This document shows, one piece after another, positions 16,134-23,908 of a DNA stretch of 25,050 nt. Location: assembly GCA_964003245.1 (NCBI GenBank), contig CAXFIU010000018.1:1-25050 (forward strand), given 5' to 3'. The position numbers and the translations under genes are program-made. Under the pieces are notes generated by a model. That model saw only the letters and a program-made list of their open reading frames with translations. It made no database searches and was not told where the DNA came from. The number at the start of each line of letters is the position of its first letter. Within the stretch, counting starts at the first letter, position 1. The stretch is from MGIIb-O2 sp964003245 (GTDB lineage Archaea > Thermoplasmatota > Poseidoniia > Poseidoniales > Thalassarchaeaceae).

Positions 16134-17456
16134 ATGGGGGTTAACCAGAGCAAGAATTCACCTATGGGAATTTTGTTTCTCGTAGTTCTAATTGATATGT
16201 TAGGCTTCACAATAGTAATCCCATTTCTAACTTACTTTATTCAAGATTTAGCTTCAGCAGAAGGGATTTTAGATGTTGGAAGAAGAGACTTATGGGTAGG
16301 GGTTGTAATATCTTGTTATTCTCTAGCCCAGTTTATTTTTACTCCTATTCTTGGTTCACTTAGCGATAACTATGGGCGTAGACCAATAATTATTTTTGGC
16401 TTAATTTCAAACTCGATATTTTTCATAGTATTTGGGCTATCTCAGAGTCTTTCTATGGCCCTTTTCGCTCGTTTTTTAGCAGGTGCAGGTAATGGAAATA
16501 TTGCTGTAGCAAGGGCCTATATTGGAGATATAAGTGAATCTAGTGAGATATCTAGAAGAATGGGGATGATAGGTGCTGCTTTCGGCCTTGGATTTATGAT
16601 AGGTCCATTTATTGGAGGTTTATTATCCGATCCAGCAACAAGTATTGGAGGTATTTTTGATACATCATTTTGGCTAAAATATCCTTATTTGTTACCCTGT
16701 ATATTTTCCAGTATTCTTTCCCTAATTTCTTTATTCTTGGCTATAATATGGTTGCCCGAAAGTCTCTCTAATAAATCCCGAAATAGTCGATTAGATTCTC
16801 CTTTGAAAGAAATTAGAAATATTTTCGATAATCTGATCAGTGTATTGAAATTTCCTCAGATTTCTACGCTAATTTTATCTAATTTTCTTTTCATGTTCGG
16901 ATTTAGTATGATGCACGGCACTTTCATACTTTTTACTGCCATGGAGATCGAAAATGGTGGCCTTGGCTTTAGTGAAATGCAGAATGGCTGGATATTCGCA
17001 TTTATTGGCGTGATAGGAGTAATTATCCAAGGTGGCTTAATTGGTAAATTAACAGATAGATTTAGTATGAAGAATTTAATGTTATTTGGGACTGCATTAT
17101 GCGGGTTGGGAATTACCAGTTTACCTTACGTCCCATCAAGTGCTAGTTGGTTTGTTTTCCTTAGTTCAGCGGCATTAGCTACTGGAAACGCTCTTTTCTC
17201 TCCTACACAATCGTCCTTACTCACTTTTGCAACTAATGACTCTGGATATGAATTAGGAGCAGTAATGGGTGCTCAAGAAGGATATAGTGCATTAGCGAGA
17301 ATCATAGGTCCTCTATTAGCAGCATATATTTGGTCAGAGACAGTTGAAGGAATTGGTTTATGGACTTACCATACCTGTTTCAGGGTGGCGGGACTAATTT
17401 TCATTGTAGCATTAATTCTACAAATTAAAATTAAAAATAATTCACAAATTAATTGA
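16134..17456 (+). CDS. MFS transporter, DHA1/TetA-like drug:proton antiporter family
   Basis: Integral membrane protein of 440 residues with about 12 hydrophobic helices in two halves. MFS motif A is clear after helix 2 as GSLSDNYGRRP (74-84), and AFGLGFMIGPFIGGLL matches motif C (typical of antiporters, in helix 5). The N-terminus GILFLVVLIDMLGFTIVIP is typical of the TetA/multidrug branch. The substrate is unknown. ATG at 16134 is 41 bases after the lonB stop. The following asparaginase gene starts 10 bases after its stop and its Shine-Dalgarno overlaps that stop, so the two are likely co-transcribed. Confidence 0.85.
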   Translation: MGVNQSKNSPMGILFLVVLIDMLGFTIVIPFLTYFIQDLASAEGILDVGRRDLWVGVVISCYSLAQFIFTPILGSLSDNYGRRPIIIFGLISNSIFFIVFGLSQSLSMALFARFLAGAGNGNIAVARAYIGDISESSEISRRMGMIGAAFGLGFMIGPFIGGLLSDPATSIGGIFDTSFWLKYPYLLPCIFSSILSLISLFLAIIWLPESLSNKSRNSRLDSPLKEIRNIFDNLISVLKFPQISTLILSNFLFMFGFSMMHGTFILFTAMEIENGGLGFSEMQNGWIFAFIGVIGVIIQGGLIGKLTDRFSMKNLMLFGTALCGLGITSLPYVPSSASWFVFLSSAALATGNALFSPTQSSLLTFATNDSGYELGAVMGAQEGYSALARIIGPLLAAYIWSETVEGIGLWTYHTCFRVAGLIFIVALILQIKIKNNSQIN

Positions 17457-17466
17457 GGTATCTAAA

Positions 17467-18288
17467 ATGATTATTCCTGCAGTAATCGCTCACGGGGGGG
17501 CAGGTCCTGGTCCTTCACGTCAAAAGAATCTTGAACTGGCAATTAAAAAAGCCGCAGATATACTTATTTCTGGAGGTAATGCATTAGATGCGGCAGTCCA
17601 GGCATGTGTAATTCTGGAAGATGACCCTGTATTCAATGCAGGGACAGGCAGTGTGATGCGTACTGATGGTTCAGTATTGACAGATGCTTCGATACAGACA
17701 GGTGATGGAAAAGTAGGTTTTGTGATTGCTATGGAAGATACACCTAATCCAATTCTAGTCGCTGCCGATTTATTAGATGAAGAAATCAATGGATTGACAT
17801 CTCATGGCGCTAGAATATGGGCCGACAATAAAGGGCATATCAAGAGAAAAGTGGTTGGAGTTGCTCCTAAGGGCCAAATAGGAGATCCTGATATGGAAAT
17901 AACTGGAGATACTGTTGGCGTTATTGCTAGAGATAGTACTGGAATGATTGTTGTTGCTACAAGTACTGGGGGTTGTAGTTTTCGTCCACCAGGGAGAGTT
18001 GGAGACGTACCCTTACCTGGTTCAGGTTTTTGGGCTGAAGATGGCTTAGCAGTAGCTGCCACAGGAATAGGTGAAGCCATTACTAGAGCTCTTCTAAGTA
18101 ACAAAGTGTATGAAAAAATAAAGGATAATACTTATTCAATTGAAGAATCATTGAATTGGGGAATTAATGAACTGATATCTCCTGAACATTCTGTTGGATT
18201 AATAGCATTAGGTCCCTCAGGGCCAGGTTTAGGGGTATCAAATACTGATATGCCATGGGCTACATGGGAGCAAGAATCTTCTCAATAA
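17467..18288 (+). CDS. Isoaspartyl peptidase / L-asparaginase (Ntn-hydrolase, plant type)
   Basis: Threonine hydrolase that matures by self-cleavage. N-terminal HGGAG (9-13), NALDAAVQ (38-45), FNAGTGSV and LTDASIQTG mark the alpha subunit; catalytic Thr149 in GDTVG is the cleavage point; TGG, GRVGDVPLPGSG and ATGIGEAI line the substrate pocket. The family splits beta-aspartyl dipeptides formed by protein ageing and also asparagine. At 273 residues it is shorter than the usual 300-320, mostly before and after the core. The Shine-Dalgarno GAGGT at 17455-17459 supports the ATG at 17467. A second, unrelated asparaginase-like protein lies at 4182-5369. Confidence 0.9.
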   Translation: MIIPAVIAHGGAGPGPSRQKNLELAIKKAADILISGGNALDAAVQACVILEDDPVFNAGTGSVMRTDGSVLTDASIQTGDGKVGFVIAMEDTPNPILVAADLLDEEINGLTSHGARIWADNKGHIKRKVVGVAPKGQIGDPDMEITGDTVGVIARDSTGMIVVATSTGGCSFRPPGRVGDVPLPGSGFWAEDGLAVAATGIGEAITRALLSNKVYEKIKDNTYSIEESLNWGINELISPEHSVGLIALGPSGPGLGVSNTDMPWATWEQESSQ

Positions 18289-18347
18289 TTCATACTTTCT
18301 AGGGATGTGCTTAAGGACGAGTCATTTGTCGGCGACTTGGTGATAAA

Positions 18348-18623
18348 GTGTCCGACATCGAATCTCGTATCCAACAGATTGCGTCTGTATTGAACCAACT
18401 TGACGATTCACAAGTCCCTAGAAATATACGCACTACTGCCAAAGAATCTGTTGATAAATGGCTATTAAATAAGAATAAAGAAATGGATTTGAGACTAGGG
18501 ATGACTGCATCAATGCTTGATGATATCTTTAACGACCCAAATTTACCTCTTCATTTTGGCCCGCTGTGTCTTCAAATTCAGACAGCACTAGAAACTCTTC
18601 TTGCCGAATCTCGTCGCAAATAA
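18348..18623 (+). CDS. UPF0147 family protein
   Basis: A 91-residue, wholly helical, soluble archaeal protein of unknown function. VPRNIRTTAKESVD and the later MLDDIFNDPNLPLH match the conserved VPRNIR and NDPNMP blocks of UPF0147. GTG start at 18348, preceded by GGTGA 4 bases upstream. The 59-base gap after the asparaginase gene shows no other feature. The family is widespread in Archaea, so it supports the archaeal origin of the window. Confidence 0.88.
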   Translation: MSDIESRIQQIASVLNQLDDSQVPRNIRTTAKESVDKWLLNKNKEMDLRLGMTASMLDDIFNDPNLPLHFGPLCLQIQTALETLLAESRRK

Positions 18624-18642
18624 GTCTGATCTATCTCAGTAC

Positions 18643-18665
18643 TTAGTTAGATAACTAATATTTTG
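18643..18665 (+). terminator. Hairpin and T-rich run between convergent UPF0147 and rpl40e genes
   Basis: TTAGTT-AGAT-AACTAA forms a 6-bp stem with a 4-base loop (18643-18658), followed by TATTTTG. It sits in the 50-base gap between two convergent genes, where a bidirectional terminator would be expected. The stem is AT-rich and weak, and archaeal terminators do not need one. Confidence 0.35.
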
Positions 18666-18673
18666 TAAATCAA

Positions 18674-18829
18674 TCAGGTACTTCTTCGTTCTGCAGCCTT
18701 AGGCCTTAGATTTGTGTAACCACACTTTCTACATGCTCTAGGTTTAGTGCCACGATGAGTTGCAGAGCATTTCATACATATCCACTTCTTTAGAAGACGT
18801 GCTTCTGCTATACTGTGACGTTGAGCCAT
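18674..18829 (-). CDS. rpl40e: Ribosomal protein L40e
   Basis: A 51-residue frame from ATG at 18827-18829 to TGA at 18674-18676. It has the L40e pattern: basic N-terminus with EARLLKKWICMKC, zinc-ribbon cysteines Cys18, Cys21, Cys33 and Cys36, and the ending CRKCGYTNLRPKAAERR. It is a large-subunit protein that binds zinc and 23S rRNA. In archaea it is free-standing, whereas in eukaryotes it is fused to ubiquitin. It is divergent from purA across 122 bases, so the two promoters share that gap. Confidence 0.93.
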   Translation of the reverse strand: MAQRHSIAEARLLKKWICMKCSATHRGTKPRACRKCGYTNLRPKAAERRST

Positions 18830-18932
18830 ACAAGGCTTCCGAAATGCCTACCCTTCATAATCGCTTTGCTAGGTATTCTATGTTTTACAACTACTTTTTT
18901 CAAGATTCTTAGACCGAACTATTCATTCGCCT

Positions 18933-18945
18933 TCGGCTAAGCCGA
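18933..18945 (+). repeat. GC-rich hairpin or palindrome just before purA
   Basis: TCGGC-TAA-GCCGA forms a 5-bp stem with a 3-base loop, extendable by one G-U pair, 6 bases before the purA GTG. It is GC-rich in an AT-rich gap and sits where it could cover the ribosome entry site or the promoter start region. It might be an operator or a small leader hairpin. Confidence 0.35.
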
Positions 18946-18951
18946 GACCTT

Positions 18952-20298
18952 GTGCCAGCGAATATTGTGTTAGGGGCCCAGTGGGGAGATGAAGGAAAAG
19001 GTAAGGCGATTGATCAGTTAGCACCCAACTCTACTTGGGCTGTAAGATTCCAAGGAGGCAATAATGCAGGGCATACAATAGTTCTGGGTGATACAACCTT
19101 GAAATTACACCAGATACCTTCTGGGGTGACGTCTAGAGAATGTAACTTAGTACTTGGAGATGGAATGGTCATAGATCCTTGGGTGCTTGAGGAAGAACTC
19201 GATAGATGGTTTTCTCTAACGCAGGAAAGACCAGAAGGTAAGCGTTTATTCATCAGTGAAAGAGCTTCTGTAATCTTACCATTCCATAGGTTGTATGACT
19301 CAGCCGACAAAGTAGTTGGTACTACTGGAAGAGGAATAGGTCCCGCTTATCGCGATAGAATAGAACGAGTGGGGATTCGATTTTGTGATATTAATAATGT
19401 CATTGCTGATGAAAATAAAATTTCAGAAACTGTGTCTAGAATGAATAAACAGTTAGATTCAGTTAATGTTTCAGAGAGGATTACTTCTGAATCACTAACT
19501 TCAGACTTGAAATGGATAATGAAAAGGTATTCGGGCGCAATTAAGCCAACAGGATTAATGATTGATTTCGCATTACAAAATGGTGAAAGGATTCTTCTAG
19601 AAGGTGCTCAAGGTGCTATGTTGGATATAGATCAAGGAACATATCCTTTTGTTACCTCTTCAGTAACCAGTCGTGCTAATGCCACTCACGGTGCAGGAAT
19701 TCATCCAGGACATATCGAACAATGTTTTGGAATAACTAAGGCATATACTACAAGAGTTGGAAATGGACCCTTCCCTTCAGAATTATCTCTTGACGAGGGC
19801 CCCGGTCAACACATGGCTCAAGTAGGACATGAATTTGGTACTACAACGGGTCGTCCAAGAAGGACTGGATGGTTAGACATGGTTGCTTTGAAAGATTCTC
19901 ACAGATTCAATGGATATACTGGCTTGGTAGTTACAAAATTGGATGTCTTAGGAGGACTTGATGAAATTAAAATTTGTATCGGTTATGATTTTGATGGTAA
20001 GATAATCAAATATTTCCCAACAACTTCTGAGGAGGTAGCTAGGTGTAAGCCGATTTATGAAACTCACGAAGGATTCTCTGCATTGTCAGATGAAGAATGG
20101 ATTTCCATGGCAGATAGGTCTCGTTCAGAGGGTATAGGTTACGATGCAATGCCTGAAAAAGTTAGGAATATAGTAGAAAGAATTGAACAATTGTCAGGAG
20201 TTCCTGTAGTTAGTGTGGGTGTCGGACCAGATAGAAAGGCATCAATTGCAAAGGTCGACGGTCCATTCGATGTACCTGCTGAAGAGGTAACGTTCTAA
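18952..20298 (+). CDS. purA: Adenylosuccinate synthetase
   Basis: Joins IMP and aspartate using GTP in the first AMP-specific step of purine synthesis. Motifs seen: GAQWGDEGKGK with catalytic Asp13, GGNNAGHT with His41, VGTTGRGIGPAYRDR (IMP site), VTSSVTSRANATHGAG, and GTTTGRPRRTGWLD. The 448 residues are full length and closer to bacterial/eukaryotic enzymes than to the short form of about 340 residues found in some archaea. The start is GTG at 18952, since the family motif begins only a few residues in. A small zinc-protein gene follows 5 bases after the stop, pointing to co-transcription. Confidence 0.96.
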   Translation: MPANIVLGAQWGDEGKGKAIDQLAPNSTWAVRFQGGNNAGHTIVLGDTTLKLHQIPSGVTSRECNLVLGDGMVIDPWVLEEELDRWFSLTQERPEGKRLFISERASVILPFHRLYDSADKVVGTTGRGIGPAYRDRIERVGIRFCDINNVIADENKISETVSRMNKQLDSVNVSERITSESLTSDLKWIMKRYSGAIKPTGLMIDFALQNGERILLEGAQGAMLDIDQGTYPFVTSSVTSRANATHGAGIHPGHIEQCFGITKAYTTRVGNGPFPSELSLDEGPGQHMAQVGHEFGTTTGRPRRTGWLDMVALKDSHRFNGYTGLVVTKLDVLGGLDEIKICIGYDFDGKIIKYFPTTSEEVARCKPIYETHEGFSALSDEEWISMADRSRSEGIGYDAMPEKVRNIVERIEQLSGVPVVSVGVGPDRKASIAKVDGPFDVPAEEVTF

Positions 20299-20303
20299 TT
20301 CTG

Positions 20304-20609
20304 GTGTCTTTTGGCAGTGCTATGGGATTCAAGTCCAGAGCTAAGAAGAAACAAAAATTAGCTTCAGCGGCTAAAGGGCCGTCCAAAAAAGAGAAAGAAG
20401 AATATTCAGGCGAAATTCGTTGTGATGTTTCTGGTTGTGAGAATTGGGCTGATAAGAAAATTGGCGGTCGTAAATTGGCATTTGACAGAGCAGCTGATGT
20501 ATGGGGGGAAGATGGGCTTCTAGGAAACTCCCGAAGAGTTTCTGTTTGCAAATCCTGTTATAGAGAGTGGAAAAAGGCCAAGAAAGATGATCCTAACGAA
20601 TGGGGTTAA
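20304..20609 (+). CDS. Small basic zinc-binding protein of unknown function
   Basis: 101 residues from GTG at 20304; an ATG at 20322 (MGFKSRAKKKQKLA) is an equally good start and gives 95 residues. The first 35 residues are Lys-rich. Four Cys in pairs, Cys40/Cys45 (CDVSGC) and Cys82/Cys85 (CKSC), would make one zinc site of the CX4C...CX2C type. Two Trp-containing segments (ENWADKKIGG, AADVWGEDG) lie between them, and the C-terminus is again basic. The charge and zinc knuckle suggest nucleic acid or ribosome binding, which is inference. It sits 5 bases after purA. I do not recognise the family. Confidence 0.7.
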   Translation: MSFGSAMGFKSRAKKKQKLASAAKGPSKKEKEEYSGEIRCDVSGCENWADKKIGGRKLAFDRAADVWGEDGLLGNSRRVSVCKSCYREWKKAKKDDPNEWG

Positions 20610-20664
20610 ACTTCTAGTATTTCTTTTAGTAATGATAAAATGCATTATCTAGCAGCGTCGTAAT

Positions 20665-22284
20665 ATGAGTCATCCAGTTAACGAACCTATCCTTGGATAT
20701 TCCCCAGGAAGTAAAGAGAGAATTGAAATCCAGGCAGAACTTGATAGACAAATGAGTGAGATTATTGAAATACCTTGCATAATAAATGGTAAAGAAGTTT
20801 TTACAGGAAATATTACGACTCAGGTGATTCCTCATAACCATGAACATATTATTGCAAGAGTCCATTTAGCGGGTCAGAGTGAGATGGAAAATGCTTGCAT
20901 GGCAGCAGTTAATGCCCAGCAGAATTGGATAGATATCGGCTTAGAATCTAGATGTGAGATTTTTGAGAGATGTGCGGATTTATTAGCTGGTGAATGGAGG
21001 ATGAAAGTCAATGCCTCTACTATGCTTAACCAATCAAAAACTGTTTTCCAAGCAGAAATAGATTCTGCTTGTGAGTTGATTGATTTCTGGCGTTTTAATT
21101 GCCATTATGCGAGAAACTTTCATGATGATTTTCAACCCTTGGTTTCCCCACCTGGAGTAAAAAACTCAACAGAAATTCGACCATTAGAGGGTTTTGTTCT
21201 TTCAATAACGCCTTTCAATTTCACCAGTATTGCGGCTAATCTCCCAAGTGCTCCCGCTATTGTTGGATGTACATCTGTTTGGAAGCCAAGTAGAAATTCC
21301 TACTTGTCTAATTATATCCTTATGCAGTTAATGATGGAAGCAGGATTGCCAGATGGTGTGATAAATTTCTTGCCGGGTTCTGGTGCCGAAATTACAGAAG
21401 TCGCATTATCAAATCCTGACTTTGCTGGTTTACATTTCACTGGCTCAACTGCAACTTTCCAAGGACTTTGGCAAGAAATTGGAATTGCTCTACCTAATCT
21501 CCGCTCTTATCCACGAATTGTCGGTGAAACAGGAGGTAAAGACTTCGTTGTTGCTCATCCTAATTGCAATGAGCGCGGTCTATTAGTGGCATTATTACGC
21601 GGGTCATTCGAGTTCCAAGGACAGAAGTGTTCAGCAGCCAGCAGAGCATATGTGCCTCAATCAGTTTGGTCATCAATTAGTGAGGAATTATGTGCTGAAA
21701 TTAACAAAATAAAGATGGGAGATGCTAGAGATTTTACTAACTTTATGACTGCTGTAATTGATCAAAGATCTTTTGATAAAATTACTGGATATATTGATAG
21801 GGCTAAGCAAGATAAGTCCTGTGATGTGATTGTCGGAGGTAATTATGATGATTCAGTAGGATGGTTTATTGAACCAACAATTATCGTAACATCTAATCCT
21901 AAATCAGAGACAATGATAGATGAGATATTTGGCCCTGTACTAACCGTTTACGTATATGAGGACAACATGTTCGATGAAGTACTAACTTTATGCGACGAAT
22001 CATCTCCATACGCACTTACTGGGTCAATCTTTGCCAATGACGAATCAGATGTGCAGAAAGCATTCAATGCGCTTAGATTCACAGCAGGTAATTTCTATAT
22101 TAATGACAAACCAACTGGGGCCGTAGTCGCTCAACAACCGTTTGGTGGTGCTAGAGCGAGTGGTACTAATGACAAAGCTGGTGGGCCATTGAACTTGTTA
22201 AGATGGATTAGTCCACGTTCGGTTAAAAGAACATTCGAGCCCCCACAAGATTGGGATTATCAATTCATGCAACCTGATAACTGA
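20665..22284 (+). CDS. pruA: Delta-1-pyrroline-5-carboxylate dehydrogenase (ALDH4A1-like)
   Basis: Oxidises glutamate semialdehyde/P5C to glutamate with NAD+, the second step of proline catabolism. At 539 residues it is a stand-alone enzyme like eukaryotic ALDH4A1, not the bifunctional bacterial PutA. Shared blocks with ALDH4A1 include NEPILGYSPGS at the start, QAEIDSACELIDFWRFN, TPFNFTSIAANLPSAPA (Asn185), GETGGKD (Glu288), GQKCSAASR with nucleophile Cys322, and the C-terminal blocks AAGNFYINDK and QQPFGGARASGTNDKAGGP. No proline dehydrogenase gene is in view. It stands alone upstream of the riboswitch, with a 56-base gap before and 116 after. Confidence 0.93.
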   Translation: MSHPVNEPILGYSPGSKERIEIQAELDRQMSEIIEIPCIINGKEVFTGNITTQVIPHNHEHIIARVHLAGQSEMENACMAAVNAQQNWIDIGLESRCEIFERCADLLAGEWRMKVNASTMLNQSKTVFQAEIDSACELIDFWRFNCHYARNFHDDFQPLVSPPGVKNSTEIRPLEGFVLSITPFNFTSIAANLPSAPAIVGCTSVWKPSRNSYLSNYILMQLMMEAGLPDGVINFLPGSGAEITEVALSNPDFAGLHFTGSTATFQGLWQEIGIALPNLRSYPRIVGETGGKDFVVAHPNCNERGLLVALLRGSFEFQGQKCSAASRAYVPQSVWSSISEELCAEINKIKMGDARDFTNFMTAVIDQRSFDKITGYIDRAKQDKSCDVIVGGNYDDSVGWFIEPTIIVTSNPKSETMIDEIFGPVLTVYVYEDNMFDEVLTLCDESSPYALTGSIFANDESDVQKAFNALRFTAGNFYINDKPTGAVVAQQPFGGARASGTNDKAGGPLNLLRWISPRSVKRTFEPPQDWDYQFMQPDN

Positions 22285-22322
22285 GTGAATATATTCAATA
22301 GCCTAATCTCAGTCTCATATAA

Positions 22323-22395
22323 TGGGGAGCTTTTGCTGAGAGGTTACGCAAGTAACGACCCTTGGACCTGATCTGGGTAATGCCAGCGGAGGAAT
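22323..22395 (+). promoter_or_regulatory. TPP (thiamine pyrophosphate) riboswitch / THI element
   Basis: The conserved THI-box segments appear in order: GGGGAGC (22324-22330), GCTGAGA (22335-22341), a variable hairpin GTTAC-GCAA-GTAAC with a GNRA loop (22343-22356), ACCC then ACCTGATCTGGGTAATGCCAGCGGAGG ending at 22392. CTGAGA forms the pyrimidine-sensing site; the later part binds the pyrophosphate. The P3 arm is minimal (AGC-TTTT-GCT). The 3' end contains the Shine-Dalgarno GGAGG (22388-22392), 8 bases before the ATG at 22401. Ligand binding would therefore most simply block translation of the symporter gene. TPP riboswitches are known in Thermoplasma-related archaea. Confidence 0.96.
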
Positions 22396-22400
22396 AAAAA

Positions 22401-23852
22401 ATGGACAATAATATTGCTTACGGATTGATGCTTGCAACACTAGGATTTTTTGGATATATAGGATATAATTCGGTAGCCAATAAAGAAATTAATAGTGATG
22501 AATATTTATCTGCTAGAGGTACTCAAAATTCTATGAGTATTACGCTCAGTCTTTTTGCTTCTGGCATGGGTATTTGGGTTCTATTGGCTCCATCTGAGGT
22601 TGGTTATTATGGTGGTTTTTGGGATGTTTTTGGCTATGCTCTATCTGCATCAACTCCTTTCCTTTTACTTGCATATGTAGGTCCTATGGTTAGGGAGCGA
22701 TTACCCGAAGGGGTCACTCTTGCCGATTATGCTAAATCTCGTGCAGGTAGACCTATGCAGATTTATGTCGGTTTAATTTCTATTCTATACATGTTTACAT
22801 TTCTTTTTGCGGAATTCACTGCTATTGGTAAAGTGATGGAAATTTTAGTTGGTATTGATCCTTTAGTGCCAATGGTTGCAGTGGGTGTAGTTACCGCGAG
22901 TTATACTGCCTATGGGGGTCTTCCTGCATCTCTTGAAACTGATAAAATCCAAGCATGGGCAATTATGTTTTTGATAACTACTTTACTTGTAATACTGTTT
23001 ATTGGAGATATTAACAGTTTAATTTCTGATGCTAAATCTTATACTCCAGAAGATATTGAATGGGATTGGTATCATGGTAGTATTAGCGATACTTCAACCT
23101 TCAAGTCTGGATTAGCACTTGTTGTAGCAATTACCGCTGCAGAAATGTTTTCTCAAGGTAACTGGCAAAGAGCTTGGGCTAGTGAAGATGAAAAATCGTT
23201 GAAAAAAGCGGCTATTACTGCTTCTCTGATTGTATTCCCATTGATATTCGTAATGGGTTTCCTAGGCACCTCTGTTGCAGGTCAGGGTTCTGTCAGTGAC
23301 CCTTCAGTATCTTTCTTCTACTTGATTGAAGATATAGGTTTATTTTTCGTTGCGGCATTTGTAATACTATCTATTGCATTGGTATGTTCTAGTGCTGACA
23401 CTTTACAAAATGCAATTATTGCTTCAATATCTAGAGATATATATGATGACAAGATTAGTCTTAATTCGGCCAAGTATCTTACTGTCGCAATGATTCCATT
23501 AGCCATTTATTTGGCGACAGGTCCAACAATTGCTGGATTCGAATTAGATAGTGGAGGTGTTTTCGAGATTTTCCTAAGAGCCGATTTGTATGCTGCTGCA
23601 ACTGTGGGGCCAGTTTTATTGACTCTTTGGGATAAAGTTTCATCAAAAGGCTCTCTTTTTGGTGCATTTTCTGGGCTCCTCTCAGTGGTGATTTATGGTA
23701 CATTGACTGAAGACTTTTCAGCCGGAATTGATTATCTCTTTTCACCTACTAATGATGCTGGTTTAGCTAATCTAGAAGTTTTCTTAAGTGCATTACTAGG
23801 ATCCTCTTTAGTGACTATTTTAGTATCTTATATTATGCCTGATGAAGAATAA
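22401..23852 (+). CDS. Sodium:solute symporter (SSS family), probable thiamine or thiamine-precursor transporter
   Basis: Multi-pass membrane protein of 483 residues with about 13 hydrophobic helices and the LeuT-like SSS layout. Family signs are GYNSVANKEINSDEYLSARG after the first helix, GMGIWVLLAPSEVGYYGG, TASYTAYGGLPASLETDKIQ, and CSSADTLQNAII where SSS proteins have the Ser-rich sodium-site helix. The substrate is inferred from the TPP riboswitch ending 5 bases before the ATG: thiamine, a thiamine phosphate, or a pyrimidine precursor such as HMP. SSS transporters more generally carry pantothenate, proline, sugars or urea, so sequence alone does not fix the substrate. Expected to be made when intracellular TPP is low. 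Confidence 0.88.
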   Translation: MDNNIAYGLMLATLGFFGYIGYNSVANKEINSDEYLSARGTQNSMSITLSLFASGMGIWVLLAPSEVGYYGGFWDVFGYALSASTPFLLLAYVGPMVRERLPEGVTLADYAKSRAGRPMQIYVGLISILYMFTFLFAEFTAIGKVMEILVGIDPLVPMVAVGVVTASYTAYGGLPASLETDKIQAWAIMFLITTLLVILFIGDINSLISDAKSYTPEDIEWDWYHGSISDTSTFKSGLALVVAITAAEMFSQGNWQRAWASEDEKSLKKAAITASLIVFPLIFVMGFLGTSVAGQGSVSDPSVSFFYLIEDIGLFFVAAFVILSIALVCSSADTLQNAIIASISRDIYDDKISLNSAKYLTVAMIPLAIYLATGPTIAGFELDSGGVFEIFLRADLYAAATVGPVLLTLWDKVSSKGSLFGAFSGLLSVVIYGTLTEDFSAGIDYLFSPTNDAGLANLEVFLSALLGSSLVTILVSYIMPDEE

Positions 23853-23908
23853 TTTCTCAATACTTGTCCAGTGTTAACTTCATATGCTTTACCTGAGGAG
23901 TAATCTAT

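Noticed and set aside
4182..18288. The two asparaginase-like proteins as duplicates
   Set aside because: They belong to unrelated folds: one is a Ser/Lys class 3 enzyme (4182-5369) and the other an Ntn threonine hydrolase (17467-18288).
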